Source: Euperipatoides rowelli
Lineage: Eukaryota > Onychophora > Udeonychophora > Euonychophora > Peripatopsidae
NCBI GenBank assembly: GCA_003024985.2
Contig: PXIH01S0053614.1
Strand: one strand, 5' to 3'
DNA length: 11,874 nucleotides
Position 1 is the stretch's first letter; each line of letters opens with the position of its first letter. Both the position numbers and the translations under genes were made by a program. Below the pieces are notes generated by a model. The model ran no database searches. It worked only from the letters and a program-made list of their open reading frames with translations, and was not told where the DNA came from. Of this stretch, positions 1-8,319 are shown one piece after another.

Positions 1-84
1 ACTATTACTATTACTATTACTATTACTATTACTATTACTATTACTATTACTATTACTATTACTATTACTATTACTATTACTATT
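1..84. repeat. (ACTATT)n microsatellite
   Basis: Fourteen uninterrupted copies of the hexamer ACTATT run from the window edge to base 84. The array is cut by the window start, so its true length is unknown. The absence of any interruption suggests it is young or still slipping. It is not part of the LTR element, which begins about 160 bp later. Confidence 0.98.
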
Positions 85-246
85 TGGCTTATGAACCTAG
101 TGGAAAATATAAGCTTTCATGTAGACTATCATTAAACAGAGTTAACCCAGCACTTGCCTCTGTGGACCTTTCCCTATGGTCAATTCTTAAATCCTTGGAC
201 CGACCTGGAACAAATTTGGCATACTTACTTACTCTCTTGTGACCAC
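85..246. other. Non-coding flank upstream of the LTR element
   Basis: AT-rich single-copy-looking DNA with no convincing reading frame. Bases 102-138 resemble 10121-10144 just outside the other end of the element, including 17 identical bases, but the two copies are not both adjacent to the LTR edges, so this is not a normal target-site duplication. Confidence 0.5.
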
Positions 247-871
247 TGTGCTATTTTTTAATGCTAGTCCAACATTTATCCTTGCATTATCAATCCCACA
301 AATGCATTGCTTATGCATTATTTGTTTACCTTTGTCTTTGAACAATAAGTCACATGTTTTATTCTATTGGAATGTATTCATTTTATACGTTGATTATTTG
401 AACTTAATCTTTAGTAAAACAAACTTTCGTTTGTTGTTTTTTTATTAAAAGAATGGTCAACTTGCAATTTGAAAGTATTTTATTAGTTTGATTATTGATC
501 GTTAATAATACTATCTCTTAATCAGTTTGATTGGAGTTTATTGATTCTCAATATATACAGGGTAATTGATTAATGTGTTGTGTAATTTTAATCAAGTAGA
601 AGTATTTAGTTTCCCTTGTAGTTCTCTCTCTCTCTTTATTTTTAAATGATGAGTGGTCAATCTGCATAGTGCTGACATCTCATAGAATTCTCAGCAGCTT
701 AAAACCTGAAACTGAAATAGGCACCATTTTTGTGAATTTAGTTTATTATTAGTTTATAAACATTTTATAAATTAATTATTTAATTTCTATTGTTCTTTAA
801 AATTCAGAACATTTATGAGTAATATTTTATTAATATTGTTTCGATATTTGAAACACCTATTTGTCATATTT

Positions 872-889
872 TCTTCTCATTTGAGAAGA
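872..889. repeat. Short perfect hairpin in 5' LTR
   Basis: Arms TCTTCTCA and TGAGAAGA pair perfectly around a 2-nt loop. The same hairpin is present unchanged in the 3' LTR at 8302-8319. A second weak inverted repeat (TGTTTC/GAAACA) lies about 25 bp upstream in both copies. A role is unknown. Confidence 0.6.
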
Positions 890-1125
890 TACGTATAAGG
901 CTTTTGATATATAGGATGGTTGTTATATTTTGAAATCCTTCTCACACTGGATTCTGCAGTACATGGCTGAGTAATTGATTTGGAAAGTTGTATGCATTGG
1001 GTATGTAATGTTTATCAATAAAATATTGTTAGATTACAGTGTATATTGTGAGCTGGAACTGTTGGCTGATTTAACTAGGTGAATGTAACATACTATACCT
1101 GCATTGGAACTCTGTTCTACCCTGA

Positions 1126-1476
1126 ATTCCGATACCAGTTTGGAAGCAACATGGCGACCACAAATATTTGGTAATGGGCAGGTTAGATAATGTAGTTACA
1201 AATTATTTGCACCAGTTCAAAAAGGAACAGTTACAGTCATTGTATATTTCTGCTATTCTGAATAATCATGGTATTGTAAACTTCCAAACTTACAAAACTC
1301 AATTAATTAGTGATGAACTGTGAAAGCAAGTATTAGATGAATTATCTACTGTGCACCATTTGGCGGTAAACAGAAATTGTATGATACTTTCTAATCTCAT
1401 CAGTCCATAAAATATTGATTCATTACTATCATCAGAAGAACGTTTGGAGAAATTAAATAGTGATATTTTTATGTAA
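1126..1476 (+). pseudogene. Degraded open frame inside the 5' LTR, unknown protein
   Basis: I do not recognise this protein. In one frame, 65 codons are open from 1126 to a TGA at 1321-1323, with a Met at 1174; the same frame then continues to a TAA at 1408-1410 and a TAA at 1474-1476. That is 117 codons with two internal stops in AT-rich DNA, where stops in a random frame should be much denser. The reading is polar and helix-like, with Leu, Lys, Glu and Gln in motifs such as HQFKKEQLQSLY and LLSSEERLEKLNSD. The last part, from about 1409, is also in the 3' LTR at about 8391-8450, where a stop (TGA) falls at the equivalent place, so the ancestral frame may have ended there. Most of the upstream part is missing from the 3' LTR. 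It could be a real LTR-encoded protein, a captured exon or chance. Codon-level proof needs other copies. Confidence 0.35.
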
Positions 1477-1791
1477 TGCTTCCTTGAAACCCAGTTTCCG
1501 TTGTACGCTCATTTCAATACATATTTGGGATATCATTGTAACGTTGTAACCAGTTTCGTAAATAATACATGAGAAGTCAGCGTGAGAACAGTTACAAAAA
1601 GAAAGATTCAGATTAAACATTTATTAATTTTGTATCACCAGTTCTTCTACATTTATACTTTATCAGAAGAAGCTAGTGGGGAATCGATCTGTGGTATAGT
1701 ACTTTGATCTTGTAATCATTGAAATTTATGCATTCTGTGACATCAAGACAACAGCTATTGTGAATATGGTCAACGTCATCTTTATCTTATT

Positions 1792-1797
1792 GTAAGT
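1792..1797 (+). promoter_or_regulatory. Candidate splice donor in LTR
   Basis: TG|GTAAGT-like context (ATTGTAAGTTTA) matches the animal 5' splice consensus and is kept in the 3' LTR at 8722-8727. Together with the acceptor before gag it could remove most of the leader, but no transcript evidence exists here and GTAAGT also occurs by chance. Confidence 0.25.
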
Positions 1798-2378
1798 TTA
1801 TTGATATGGTAAATCCTGATCAGGTAATACAACTATTACTTCTTATTTACTATTAGTGGTACCATTAATAGGTCTAATTTAATTATTTTCTTTACAGAAC
1901 ATTTATGTATATTGTTGTGTTCTTTGTTATTATTACTTTAGAATTGTATTCTTCTGAACTCTATAGATTATAGCCTACTAGTACTAGACTAGTGTTTATT
2001 GTTTTATTGCAAAGAGACGAAATTTCCAGTTTTATATATCCAGCATATTATTTTACCCGTAGAGTTGCCTATATTTCATTTATATTATTTCCTTTATAAT
2101 TATCATACAGTTTAAAATATTAATTGCTATTTATTAAGAAAGACACTTAATATAATTAACCGATTAATATTACCTTTGTCTATTACAATTTATTTTAATT
2201 GTTGCCTATAACTTAGAGTTGACTAGGCTATACTGCTCTACACGTCTAAGTACAGTAGTACAGGTTATCCATTGTGTTAGGCCATATAAAGTTTAACATT
2301 ACCAGTCTGACATTTATCCATTCTCATATGATATATTTTTTCACATACCCCTACCCTCTCCAATCACCTCAATTTAGT

Positions 2379-2396
2379 TGGTAACCTAGCCAGGAT
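2379..2396 (+). other. tRNA primer binding site candidate
   Basis: The site starts TGG seven bases after the 5' LTR end and reads TGGTAACCTAGCCAGGAT. Its complement looks like a tRNA 3' end: CCA tail, discriminator A, seven acceptor bases CTAGGTT, then a T-stem strand CCTGG. That 16-base fit to tRNA architecture supports the call. I cannot name the tRNA. The seven-base gap is a little longer than usual. The SINE at 10917-11186 contains the same T-stem and five of the seven acceptor bases in the same register. Confidence 0.6.
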
Positions 2397-2478
2397 ACCC
2401 GTCATGTAGGGGGGCCCATTATTATTTTTTTTTAATTATTTTTTTTACCTAAGCAATCATTTATTTCAGGTTGTTATC
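2397..2478 (+). promoter_or_regulatory. Leader with T-rich tract and splice-acceptor-like site
   Basis: Between the primer site and the gag Met is a short GGGGGGCCC block, a T-rich stretch at about 2424-2447, and TTATTTCAG ending at 2469, nine bases before the ATG at 2479. A pyrimidine tract followed by TTTCAG is a good animal 3' splice consensus. It may be coincidental to the AT-rich leader. Confidence 0.35.
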
Positions 2479-3385
2479 ATGACTTCTCAAGGAAACAATA
2501 GTCATGAGATGGCAACAGCTCCGGAGGAGCAGGATACTAGCTTTCAAAACACTTTTAATGAAGCCACTGTTGGTCTATATTCACCACTCATAGGCGAATA
2601 CCATGGAGATAAGTTCAAAGATGTTGGTATTCTTTCATTCATCAATAGCATTGAAAATATTGCAGCCTCATGTCATTAGAAAGATAAAATAGCATGCTGG
2701 GTATTCAGAAGTAAGCTATGAGGCAAAGCTGCCTTGTTTTTGAATGATGTATTTATTGCCATCCTGACAAATCTTTTGTCAAACCTTGGGAATTGCTAAT
2801 TGGACAATATTCTAAAACTGATGGAGATGTGTGGAGAGTCTTGTTTGAGAGTTAGTGTCTGCTTGGATAAGTGATGGAGGACTACCATCATAGACTTATT
2901 TCATTACAAGACAGCTGCAATATAGGTGCTAACATCAATGATGGAAGTTATGTGGGAGCTAGAAAGGTACTGGAGATTTTCTTAAATTGTCTGCCCACCA
3001 CATACAGGAACACATGGTGTTACTGTATGTGGTGGTTATAAACCCTCATTCCCTTGATGAAGCCCTATACTGGATGAAGCAAATCAAAAGGAAGCTTTGC
3101 AAACTATCAAAACCAAGGGTCAGTGCTTTATTGAACCATGTAAATAAGGTTGAAACTGAAGATGAGGATACGGATACAACCTATGGCTTAGCAGCATTAA
3201 GTATTCAAGAAAGGGAATATGTTGATGAACATAAGCAGACCACTGAATATAAAAAAGAGTGACACCTGTAAAAAAAAGTGAAGAAACAACCTAGTAGACC
3301 ACCCAAAGCTGTGAAAAGAGCACTATGAGCAGTTGAAAATAAACCAGACCCTGTACCTGCAAATGGTACCTCCGCAGAGAGAACT
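2479..3385 (+). pseudogene. gag: Gag-like polyprotein remnant
   Basis: Gag would form the cytoplasmic virus-like particle that packages element RNA. Position after the primer site, plus the pattern of Ty3/Gypsy Gag, supports this: an N-terminal polar Met-led segment (first Met 2479), then FKDVGILSFINSIENIA and, after a TAG at 2677 where Trp is usual, KDKIACW, then a second stop TGA at 2719 in front of GKAALFLND. The frame then changes: KPWELLIGQYSKTDGDVW (about 2781-2835) lies in frame 3, and NPHSLDEALYWMKQIKRKL (about 3041-3097) in frame 2. Further stops are at 3260, 3269 and 3326. The tail is acidic (ETEDEDTDTTY) and then basic (KKVKKQPSRPPKAVKR), which may replace a nucleic-acid-binding domain, because no CCHC zinc knuckle is visible. 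Gag tail and protease share frame 2, so gag and pol may have been one frame in the ancestor. Confidence 0.7.
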
Positions 3386-3814
3386 GTGAGGGATTCATCA
3401 ACAAAGCAGAATGAAGGAGCAAATATGTCAGCCAAGGTCAGAAATAAACACCTTATTTCATTGATGATTCATGGAAGGATACTCAAGTGTCTGCTTTATC
3501 CAGTGTCCGACCTGTGCCTAATAAGTCACAACACAGTGAGGGAGCTGAGTCTTCAACATAAAATCATGAATAGGAAACCAGTAGAAATTATAAGCATGCT
3601 TAAAAGCAAATCACCATTAAATGAAGCCATCAATTTATACTTTACCCTCCCCAAAGGGAACGATCAATTTATACACACATTTCATTTATTGCAGAGCAGT
3701 GAGATACTCAACTATAAAGCAATAGTAGGTATTGACTTTCTCATAGCCAACAACACTATATTGAATAATCGTGATAGGGAAATAAACATGTGGAAGAAGT
3801 CATTGCAGAGTTAG
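3386..3814 (+). pseudogene. Retropepsin-type protease remnant, active site lost
   Basis: This would be the aspartic protease that cleaves Gag-Pol; such enzymes act as dimers, each chain giving one DTG or DSG motif. A 142-residue frame is open here. The hydrophobic strand LISLMIHGRILKCLL, the segment after it (SDLCLISHNTVRELSL), and the late motif KAIVGIDFLIANN (about residues 111-123) are the usual landmarks of this fold in Ty3/Gypsy elements. At the catalytic place, after CLL, residues 38-40 read YPV instead of Asp-Thr/Ser-Gly, so this copy could not cut. It lies in the same frame as the end of gag. After 3793 the reading shifts to frame 1 with a charged linker (about 3793-3963) that leads towards RT. 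Confidence 0.75.
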
Positions 3815-3997
3815 AACCAGTAACTGAGCACCCTGCATCAGTTGAAGTCATACATTGCAGGAAGCTAACATATGCAGAATACAACAAATACATGAAAGAA
3901 TGTACTATTAAAGAGAGAGAAACAAAAGAATTGGAGGAGCAGAGTTGCATAGCAAGTAAGGCATAGCTATTGATTTTCTCAGTGGTGGAACATACAA
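3793..3997 (+). pseudogene. Charged linker between protease and RT
   Basis: Frame 1 is open from 3793 to a TAG at 3964-3966 and is highly charged (for example KECTIKERETKELEEQ, perhaps helical). It joins the protease to the RT but has no recognisable domain. The frame changes to 2 near 3998-4080 to give the RT start, so at least one indel separates them. Confidence 0.5.
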
Positions 3998-5069
3998 GTG
4001 ATAGCAAATTTGAGAAGTTTCTTGAAATGGTCAAGAGTCAATCACATGCCACTGGAACAGATTATGTCCAGCTTGATAGATATATACATTGTCCATAAGG
4101 AAGTTTTTGTCCGGGATAATCCTGCTTTGGGAATCATCAAGAACTTTGAGCATAAAGTGGAACTGACTGACAAGACACCATTGAAATTACCACAATATCA
4201 AGTGCCAGTCAAATTAAGGGAACATTTCAAAGAGAAATTGGATGAATACATAAACAGTGGTGTCATTGAGAAAAGCTCCAGTCCTTGGAACATCCCAATG
4301 TTTGCAAGAGAAAAGAAAAATGAAGATTTAAGGCTAGTACTCGACACTACTGCCATTAACAGCCGCACTGTAAAAATTGACTACCCTATATTCCATGTCG
4401 ATGAGATTTTTACCAACTTGCAAGGGAAAAAAATGGTTCACCAACATTGACTTGCACAGTGGATACCACCAAGTACTCCTGGCCCCCACATTATGATGGT
4501 ATTTCACTTTTTGCACTCCCTTTGGCAAATACCACTATAGGATGATGCCGATTGGAGCAGCAAATAGCAGAATATTCTTTCAGATGGTAATGGAGATGCT
4601 ATTCAGGAACCTTCTGGGTGAATCCCTGATCATTTACCATGATGATATCTTAATCGCAACCAATACCATAGAGGAGCATTTGAAGATATTGGAGGTGGTT
4701 CTGATAATATTTGCGGTGAACAACATCCAGGTGAACAATGATAAAAGTCGGTTTTTGGTCAATGAAGTGGATTTTTTAGGGCAGATACTATGAAATGGGA
4801 GTTTTGCACCTTCTAATAGAAATTTAGAATCTTTGACATTATTAGAACTCCCCCAGCACCCTGAAGCAACTGAGAAGTTATCTAGGAAAAATTAATTTTT
4901 ATTCCAAATTTCTACCCGCCCTCTCACTTGTAGCTGCACCCCTAATGGACTTATTGGCAGTGAGAGAAACAAACTTGATTGGCAAGCAATTCATAGGGAA
5001 ACATTTGATGAAATCCAAAGAATGCTTAGTAAGAGACAATTCTCTGATACCCTGATTATAAAACAGAAA
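3998..5069 (+). pseudogene. pol: Reverse transcriptase domain, broken
   Basis: RT copies element RNA into cDNA inside the particle. Landmarks in order: VFVRDNPALG and the Y-x-x-P-x-K/R segment QYQVPVKLREHF, GVIEKSSSPWNIPM (finger region, frame 2, about 4257-4304), then LRLVLDTTAINSRT. After an indel near 4430 frame 3 gives WFTNIDLHSGYHQV with the first catalytic Asp (4449-4451), a TGA at 4494, FGKYHYRMMPIGAANS, and LIIYHDDILIA with the Asp pair at 4641-4646. VDFLGQIL ends at a TGA at 4791. The thumb-like STLKQLRSYLGKINFYSKF follows in frame 1 (about 4855-4911) and DWQAIHRETFDEIQRML returns in frame 3. The catalytic Asp residues survive, unlike those of the other enzymes. YHDD, with His in the second place, is a less common form of YxDD. 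At least three frameshifts and two stops prevent function. Confidence 0.93.
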
Positions 5070-5453
5070 TGTATTATCTCCATTCAGGTATCGGATTCAG
5101 CCTTGATGGGAGTCATCGAGCAGGGTCAAGGAATTGAATGTTGCCCATTGGGATACTACTTAAAAAAACTCAGTAAATCACAAAGGAACTATAGTATACT
5201 CAAAAAACATGCCCCGGCTGTAATTTCAGTACTTGAACACTACCATCATCTCATCCTGGGTTACACCTTAGATATCTACACTGAACATAAAGCTGTAGAG
5301 TACCTACGAGGCCTTAAGGATGGGAACACTCACATCACTGACTGGATAACCAAATTGGGAAATACTAACCTAACTTCATATATGACAAGGAAAACAATGC
5401 TATAACCAACATACTAAAAATGAAGAAAATAAGTGAACTAGAACTGGAAGTGC
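5070..5453 (+). pseudogene. Tethered RNase H domain (first RNase H), degraded
   Basis: This is the RNase H normally fused to the RT of Ty3/Gypsy elements; it removes the RNA strand during reverse transcription. The start matches the family: IISIQVSDSALMGVIEQ with the first catalytic Asp at 5094-5096. LGYYLKKLSKSQRNYS and LEHYHHLILGYTLDIY follow. Where the family has a Glu after YS-x-x, this copy has Lys (5202-5204), and the conserved Asp of the DHKAL-type motif is Glu (TEHKAV, 5283-5285), so two catalytic positions are changed. The frame closes with TAA at 5403. The domain end, YDKENNAITNIL, is read in frame 2 across that stop, showing an indel. It is directly followed by a second RNase H-like domain. 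Confidence 0.88.
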
Positions 5454-5880
5454 TCGTTCATTGGGAGCTGCAATGATAATGGGCAATCCCATGGTCAGTC
5501 AGGTATAGGCATACACTGAGAAGGTTGCGACCTATCTGATTATTCAGGCAACATATACTACCATACTAATAATAAGGCTGAACTAGCAGTGGTGATTCAT
5601 GCAATGAACATGGCCATCACAGCTAAACTAAACAAATTAATTATCATTTCTGATAGAAAGTACATAGTCGAAAATTTCACTAAGAATATGCTAGTATGGT
5701 TAACCAATGGGTGGATTTCATCATGCAACAAACCTTTGGAAATGAAGCTGAATTCAAACATATTGAACACCTTATGACACAAATCAGTGTGACATGGAGG
5801 CACACCCCCAGGACATGCCAACAGTGTTGGTAGCAATATTGCTCATGCATTGGTTCTTAAGGGTAGATTGCAAAGCAAGA
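5454..5880 (+). pseudogene. Second, RNase H1-like domain after the tethered RNase H
   Basis: A further type I RNase H, distinct from the tethered one. Its order of landmarks follows cellular RNase H1: GSCNDNGQSHGQSGIGIH (about 5463-5516), TNNKAEL with the catalytic Glu (5580-5582), LIIISDRKYIVENFTKNM with the catalytic Asp (5652-5654), then W-x-x-x-GW (VWLTNGW), which lies where RNase H1 has its basic handle, and TWRHTP followed, after a one-base shift, by PGHANSVGSNIAHAL (about 5808-5849). The first Asp is missing: bases 5457-5468 read FIGS where the family has Asp-Gly-Ser, probably through a small deletion that also moves the frame. A TGA at 5517-5519 sits where Trp is usual, and the final Asp is His (5844-5846). 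So two of four catalytic residues remain. In an active relative it could replace or assist the tethered RNase H. Most of it is in frame 3. Confidence 0.85.
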
Positions 5881-5995
5881 TCAGCATTATGGAACCCATT
5901 CTTACTTTATCAGTTGGAAGCAATGCCACCAAAGTAGCTGCCATCCCGCAAGTAGCCTACTGGCTATCAGAACCCAAGAGGTTGAATCTAGTAGG
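5881..5995 (+). pseudogene. Linker between second RNase H and integrase
   Basis: Frame 3 stays open from the RNase H end to a TGA at 5997, reading a segment with VAAIPQVAYWLSEPKR. No domain is recognised. It is a plausible polyprotein linker or protease cleavage region. The next landmarks are in frame 2, so another indel lies near 5996. Confidence 0.4.
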
Positions 5996-7060
5996 ATGAC
6001 CTCCCATGAGTCTATAAAGTCTGTTCAAAGCCAAGATTCACAAATAAAAGTGTTTCTACAAAATGGGTTGATCCAGACCAGTGAACTGGAATACTTACCT
6101 GGAATCAAACTTTATCAGAACAGTGAACTAGGGATATTTGCCAAGGGCATAATCAACATCGTTCCTAAGAAAAAATATTAAAGTCCATGCCATCTATGTC
6201 CTGCTTAGCCTACCAATGAAAGTGATAAGTAGCATCAACTTATCAAAATTGATCAACCATGCTGGATTTATATCAACATGCACTACATTGCTTGAAAAAT
6301 AATTCTGGGACACTTTCAGACATGACATAAGGGATTTCCTGGGAAAATGTGAAGTCTGCCAATGGAATGCTCCACCCAGGAAGAAAATAGAAATCGTGGA
6401 TTTTGTGAAACCCACTTGTCTAGGGAGCAAAATAGCCATTGGCATCATCGAACCTATAGTGACTTTGTATGATGATTACAGGTACATTCTCACTATAGTA
6501 GATATGTTTACATGATACATTATACTGTGCTCCATGAAATCACTAAAAACAGAAGAAGTCCTCACAAACTTAGAGAAACACTAAATTACCATTTTTGGTG
6601 TCCTGGATTGCATTGTTACTGACCGTGGTAGTAACTTCCATTCAAACATATTTGTACAGGCATGTGTTATCCTCAAAATAAAACACTATGTGTCTTCCCC
6701 ATACCATCCAGAAATGAATAGTGGGGTGGAACACATGAATAAAAAAGTTAAAAGAAAACTATTATTATGCCAAAATTCAGGGAAATCTTGGGCTGATAGG
6801 ACTCACCTAGTGCAATTTGTACACAAAAACGCACACCATAGTTGTTTGAACATGTCACCAAACCTATTGACATTCAGTGAGAACAGACGTTTTCTGGAGT
6901 GGCACATATACAAGGCACATCCATTAGAGCTAGGCCCACCTGAAGTATTCATTGATAATTTAAGGAGAAATCTGCATGAGATTTGAGAAGTGGCATGGGA
7001 GTTTGAAGAGTCAGCATGAAAAAAACACAATAGTTATGCCAATCGAAAGAGAATACTTCC
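5996..7060 (+). pseudogene. Integrase remnant, first catalytic Asp lost
   Basis: Integrase inserts the cDNA into chromosomes. The N-terminal part, LPGIKLYQNSELGIF and INIVPKKK, is in frame 2; the rest is in frame 3 from 6174. A zinc-binding type region follows: NHAGFISTCTTLL, a TAA at 6300, then FWDTFRHDIRDFLGKCEVC, where the Cys pair of the HHCC finger is clear (6348 and 6357). The catalytic core shows KIAIGIIEP, with Gly at 6441-6443 where the first Asp belongs, YRYILTIVDMFT, a TGA at 6513, a TAA at 6582, VTDRGSNF with the second Asp (6621-6623) and YHPEMNSGVEHMNKKVKRKL with the Glu (6729-6731). The Asp-Glu spacing is exactly 35 residues, the integrase hallmark. A TGA at 6984 follows. Four stops and the Asp loss make this copy inactive. 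Confidence 0.93.
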
Positions 7061-7602
7061 TAAGTACAATGAAGAGATTTACTATTGTATTGGTCAATTA
7101 AAGTAGGAAAAACACAAATGCATGGATTTAAATTTGCATATGACAGCCCCTATCAGGTCAGGAAGGAGTATCTCCCAAGTAGATTATGACATTGGTTTAG
7201 AGAACCATGACAGTGACAAACAATTAGTGAAATGAGTACATGAGGAGAGATTGGGACTTTACTATAATAGAGCTACCATAATACAGGAGGAACCCCTAGG
7301 TGAAACCAAAACAGTGGATGTTACTATGGGTATTACGGAAGATGATGTATCAAATAGCAACAAAACTATAGATACCACTGACATAGTTCAGAAAGTTGAT
7401 GACAAGTCACGATCTATTGACAGCAAAGAACCCACTACCTCCATGTCATTGACCAATGTCTCAAATGTTGACAAAAATTAACCAGTGTGAATAGGGCATT
7501 ATAGTAGGACATGATTATCACACCAGAAGCAAATATACATTACCCAGAAGGTGCTACAAAGATTGGAGCTCATGCAACTGTAAGTGTAGTGCTATAAAAT
7601 AA
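7061..7602 (+). pseudogene. Integrase C-terminus (GPY/F-like) and Pol tail
   Basis: The last part of Pol. About 7140-7165 in frame 2 reads YDSPYQV, matching the GPY/F module found at the end of many Ty3/Gypsy integrases and linked in that family to target choice. Frame 3 then gives VDYDIGLENHDSDKQLV, a TGA at 7233, and VHEERLGLYYNRA, the usual closing strand of this module. After it comes an acidic, Ser/Thr-rich stretch (for example GITEDDVSNSNKTIDTTD) to a TAA at 7479. Frame 1 then reads HDYHTRSKYTLPRR and a Cys-rich end, CYKDWSSCNCKC, to TAA at 7600-7602, only 24 bp before the 3' LTR. I infer this as the true Pol end because it stays open, follows the domain order and stops right at the LTR. 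No env lies here. Confidence 0.7.
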
Positions 7603-7611
7603 TATAATAAT

Positions 7612-7626
7612 AAATAAAAGGCCTAT
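7612..7626 (+). promoter_or_regulatory. Weak polypurine tract candidate
   Basis: AAATAAAAGG (7612-7621) ends five bases before the 3' LTR and is the only purine-rich stretch there. A polypurine tract would prime plus-strand synthesis. It is short and broken by T, so it has either decayed or is not the real primer. Confidence 0.35.
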
Positions 7627-8301
7627 TGTGCTATTTTTTAATTCAAGTCCATCATTTATCCTTGCCTTATCAATCCCACAAATGCATTTCTTATGCATTA
7701 TTTGTTTACCTTTGACTTTGAACAATAAGTCACAGTTTTGTATTTGATTATTGATTAGGTTACACTCCTAATATTTTGTACCTCATCATTTTTTAATCTA
7801 TTGGATTGTATTCATTTTGTATGTTGATTATTTTAACTTAATCATTAGTAAAACAAACTTCTGTTTGTTGTTTGTTTATTAAAAGAATGGTCAACTTTAA
7901 ATTTGAAAGTATTTTATTAGTTTGATTATTGATCGTTAATAATACTATCTCTTAATCAGTTTGATTGGATTTTATTGATCCTCAATATATACAGGGTAAT
8001 TGATTAATGTATTATTTAATTATAATCAAGTTGAAGTATTCAGTTTCTCTTGTAGTTCTCTCTCTTTTTATTTTTTAATGATGAATGGTCGATCTGCATT
8101 GTGCTGACATCTCATGGAATTCTCCGCAGCTAAAAACCTGAAAGTGAAATAGGCACCATTTTTTTGGTTTTAGTTTAGTATTTGTTTATAAACATTTTAT
8201 AAATTAATTATTAAATCTATTGTTATTTAAAATTCATAACATTTATGAGTAATATTTTATTAGTATTGTTTCGATATTTGAAACACCTATTTGTCATATT
8301 T

Positions 8302-8319
8302 TCTTCTCATTTGAGAAGA
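8302..8319. repeat. Hairpin in 3' LTR, same as in 5' LTR
   Basis: Identical arms (TCTTCTCA/TGAGAAGA) and loop to 872-889. Confidence 0.6.

Larger units (their letters stand above)
247..2371 (+). repeat. 5' long terminal repeat
   Basis: About 2125 bp repeated directly at 7627-10114. Homology begins at TGTGCTATTTTTTAAT and ends at CCAATCACCTCA, so the ends are TG...CA as expected for LTRs. It contains a TATA-like stretch at 552-557, a CT run near 626, a hairpin at 872-889, an AATAAA at 1017-1022 and a GTAAGT at 1792-1797; several of these are also in the 3' copy, but none is proven functional. Relative to the 3' LTR it has two extra blocks, about 965-1400 and 1531-1612, and lacks about 57, 28 and 815 bp blocks. 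The first extra block carries a degraded reading frame listed separately. The exact U3/R/U5 borders cannot be told from sequence alone. Confidence 0.93.

Noticed and set aside
1-84. CRISPR-like or satellite array
   Set aside because: A pure six-base unit without spacers is a simple microsatellite.
239-448. 69-residue frame at the start of the 5' LTR
   Set aside because: It crosses the LTR border, is hydrophobic low-complexity reading of AT-rich DNA, and the equivalent place in the 3' LTR is disrupted by a 57-bp block.
3205-7030. Several short minus-strand frames (3205-3435, 3756-4034, 4334-4528, 5597-5836, 6194-6448, 6803-7030)
   Set aside because: All lie opposite recognisable gag-pol domains and show no family motifs, so they are shadows.
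7251-7481. Possible env or separate accessory gene after integrase
   Set aside because: The frame begins inside the GPY/F-like closing strand, has no signal peptide or membrane segment, and only about 120 bp separate it from the 3' LTR.
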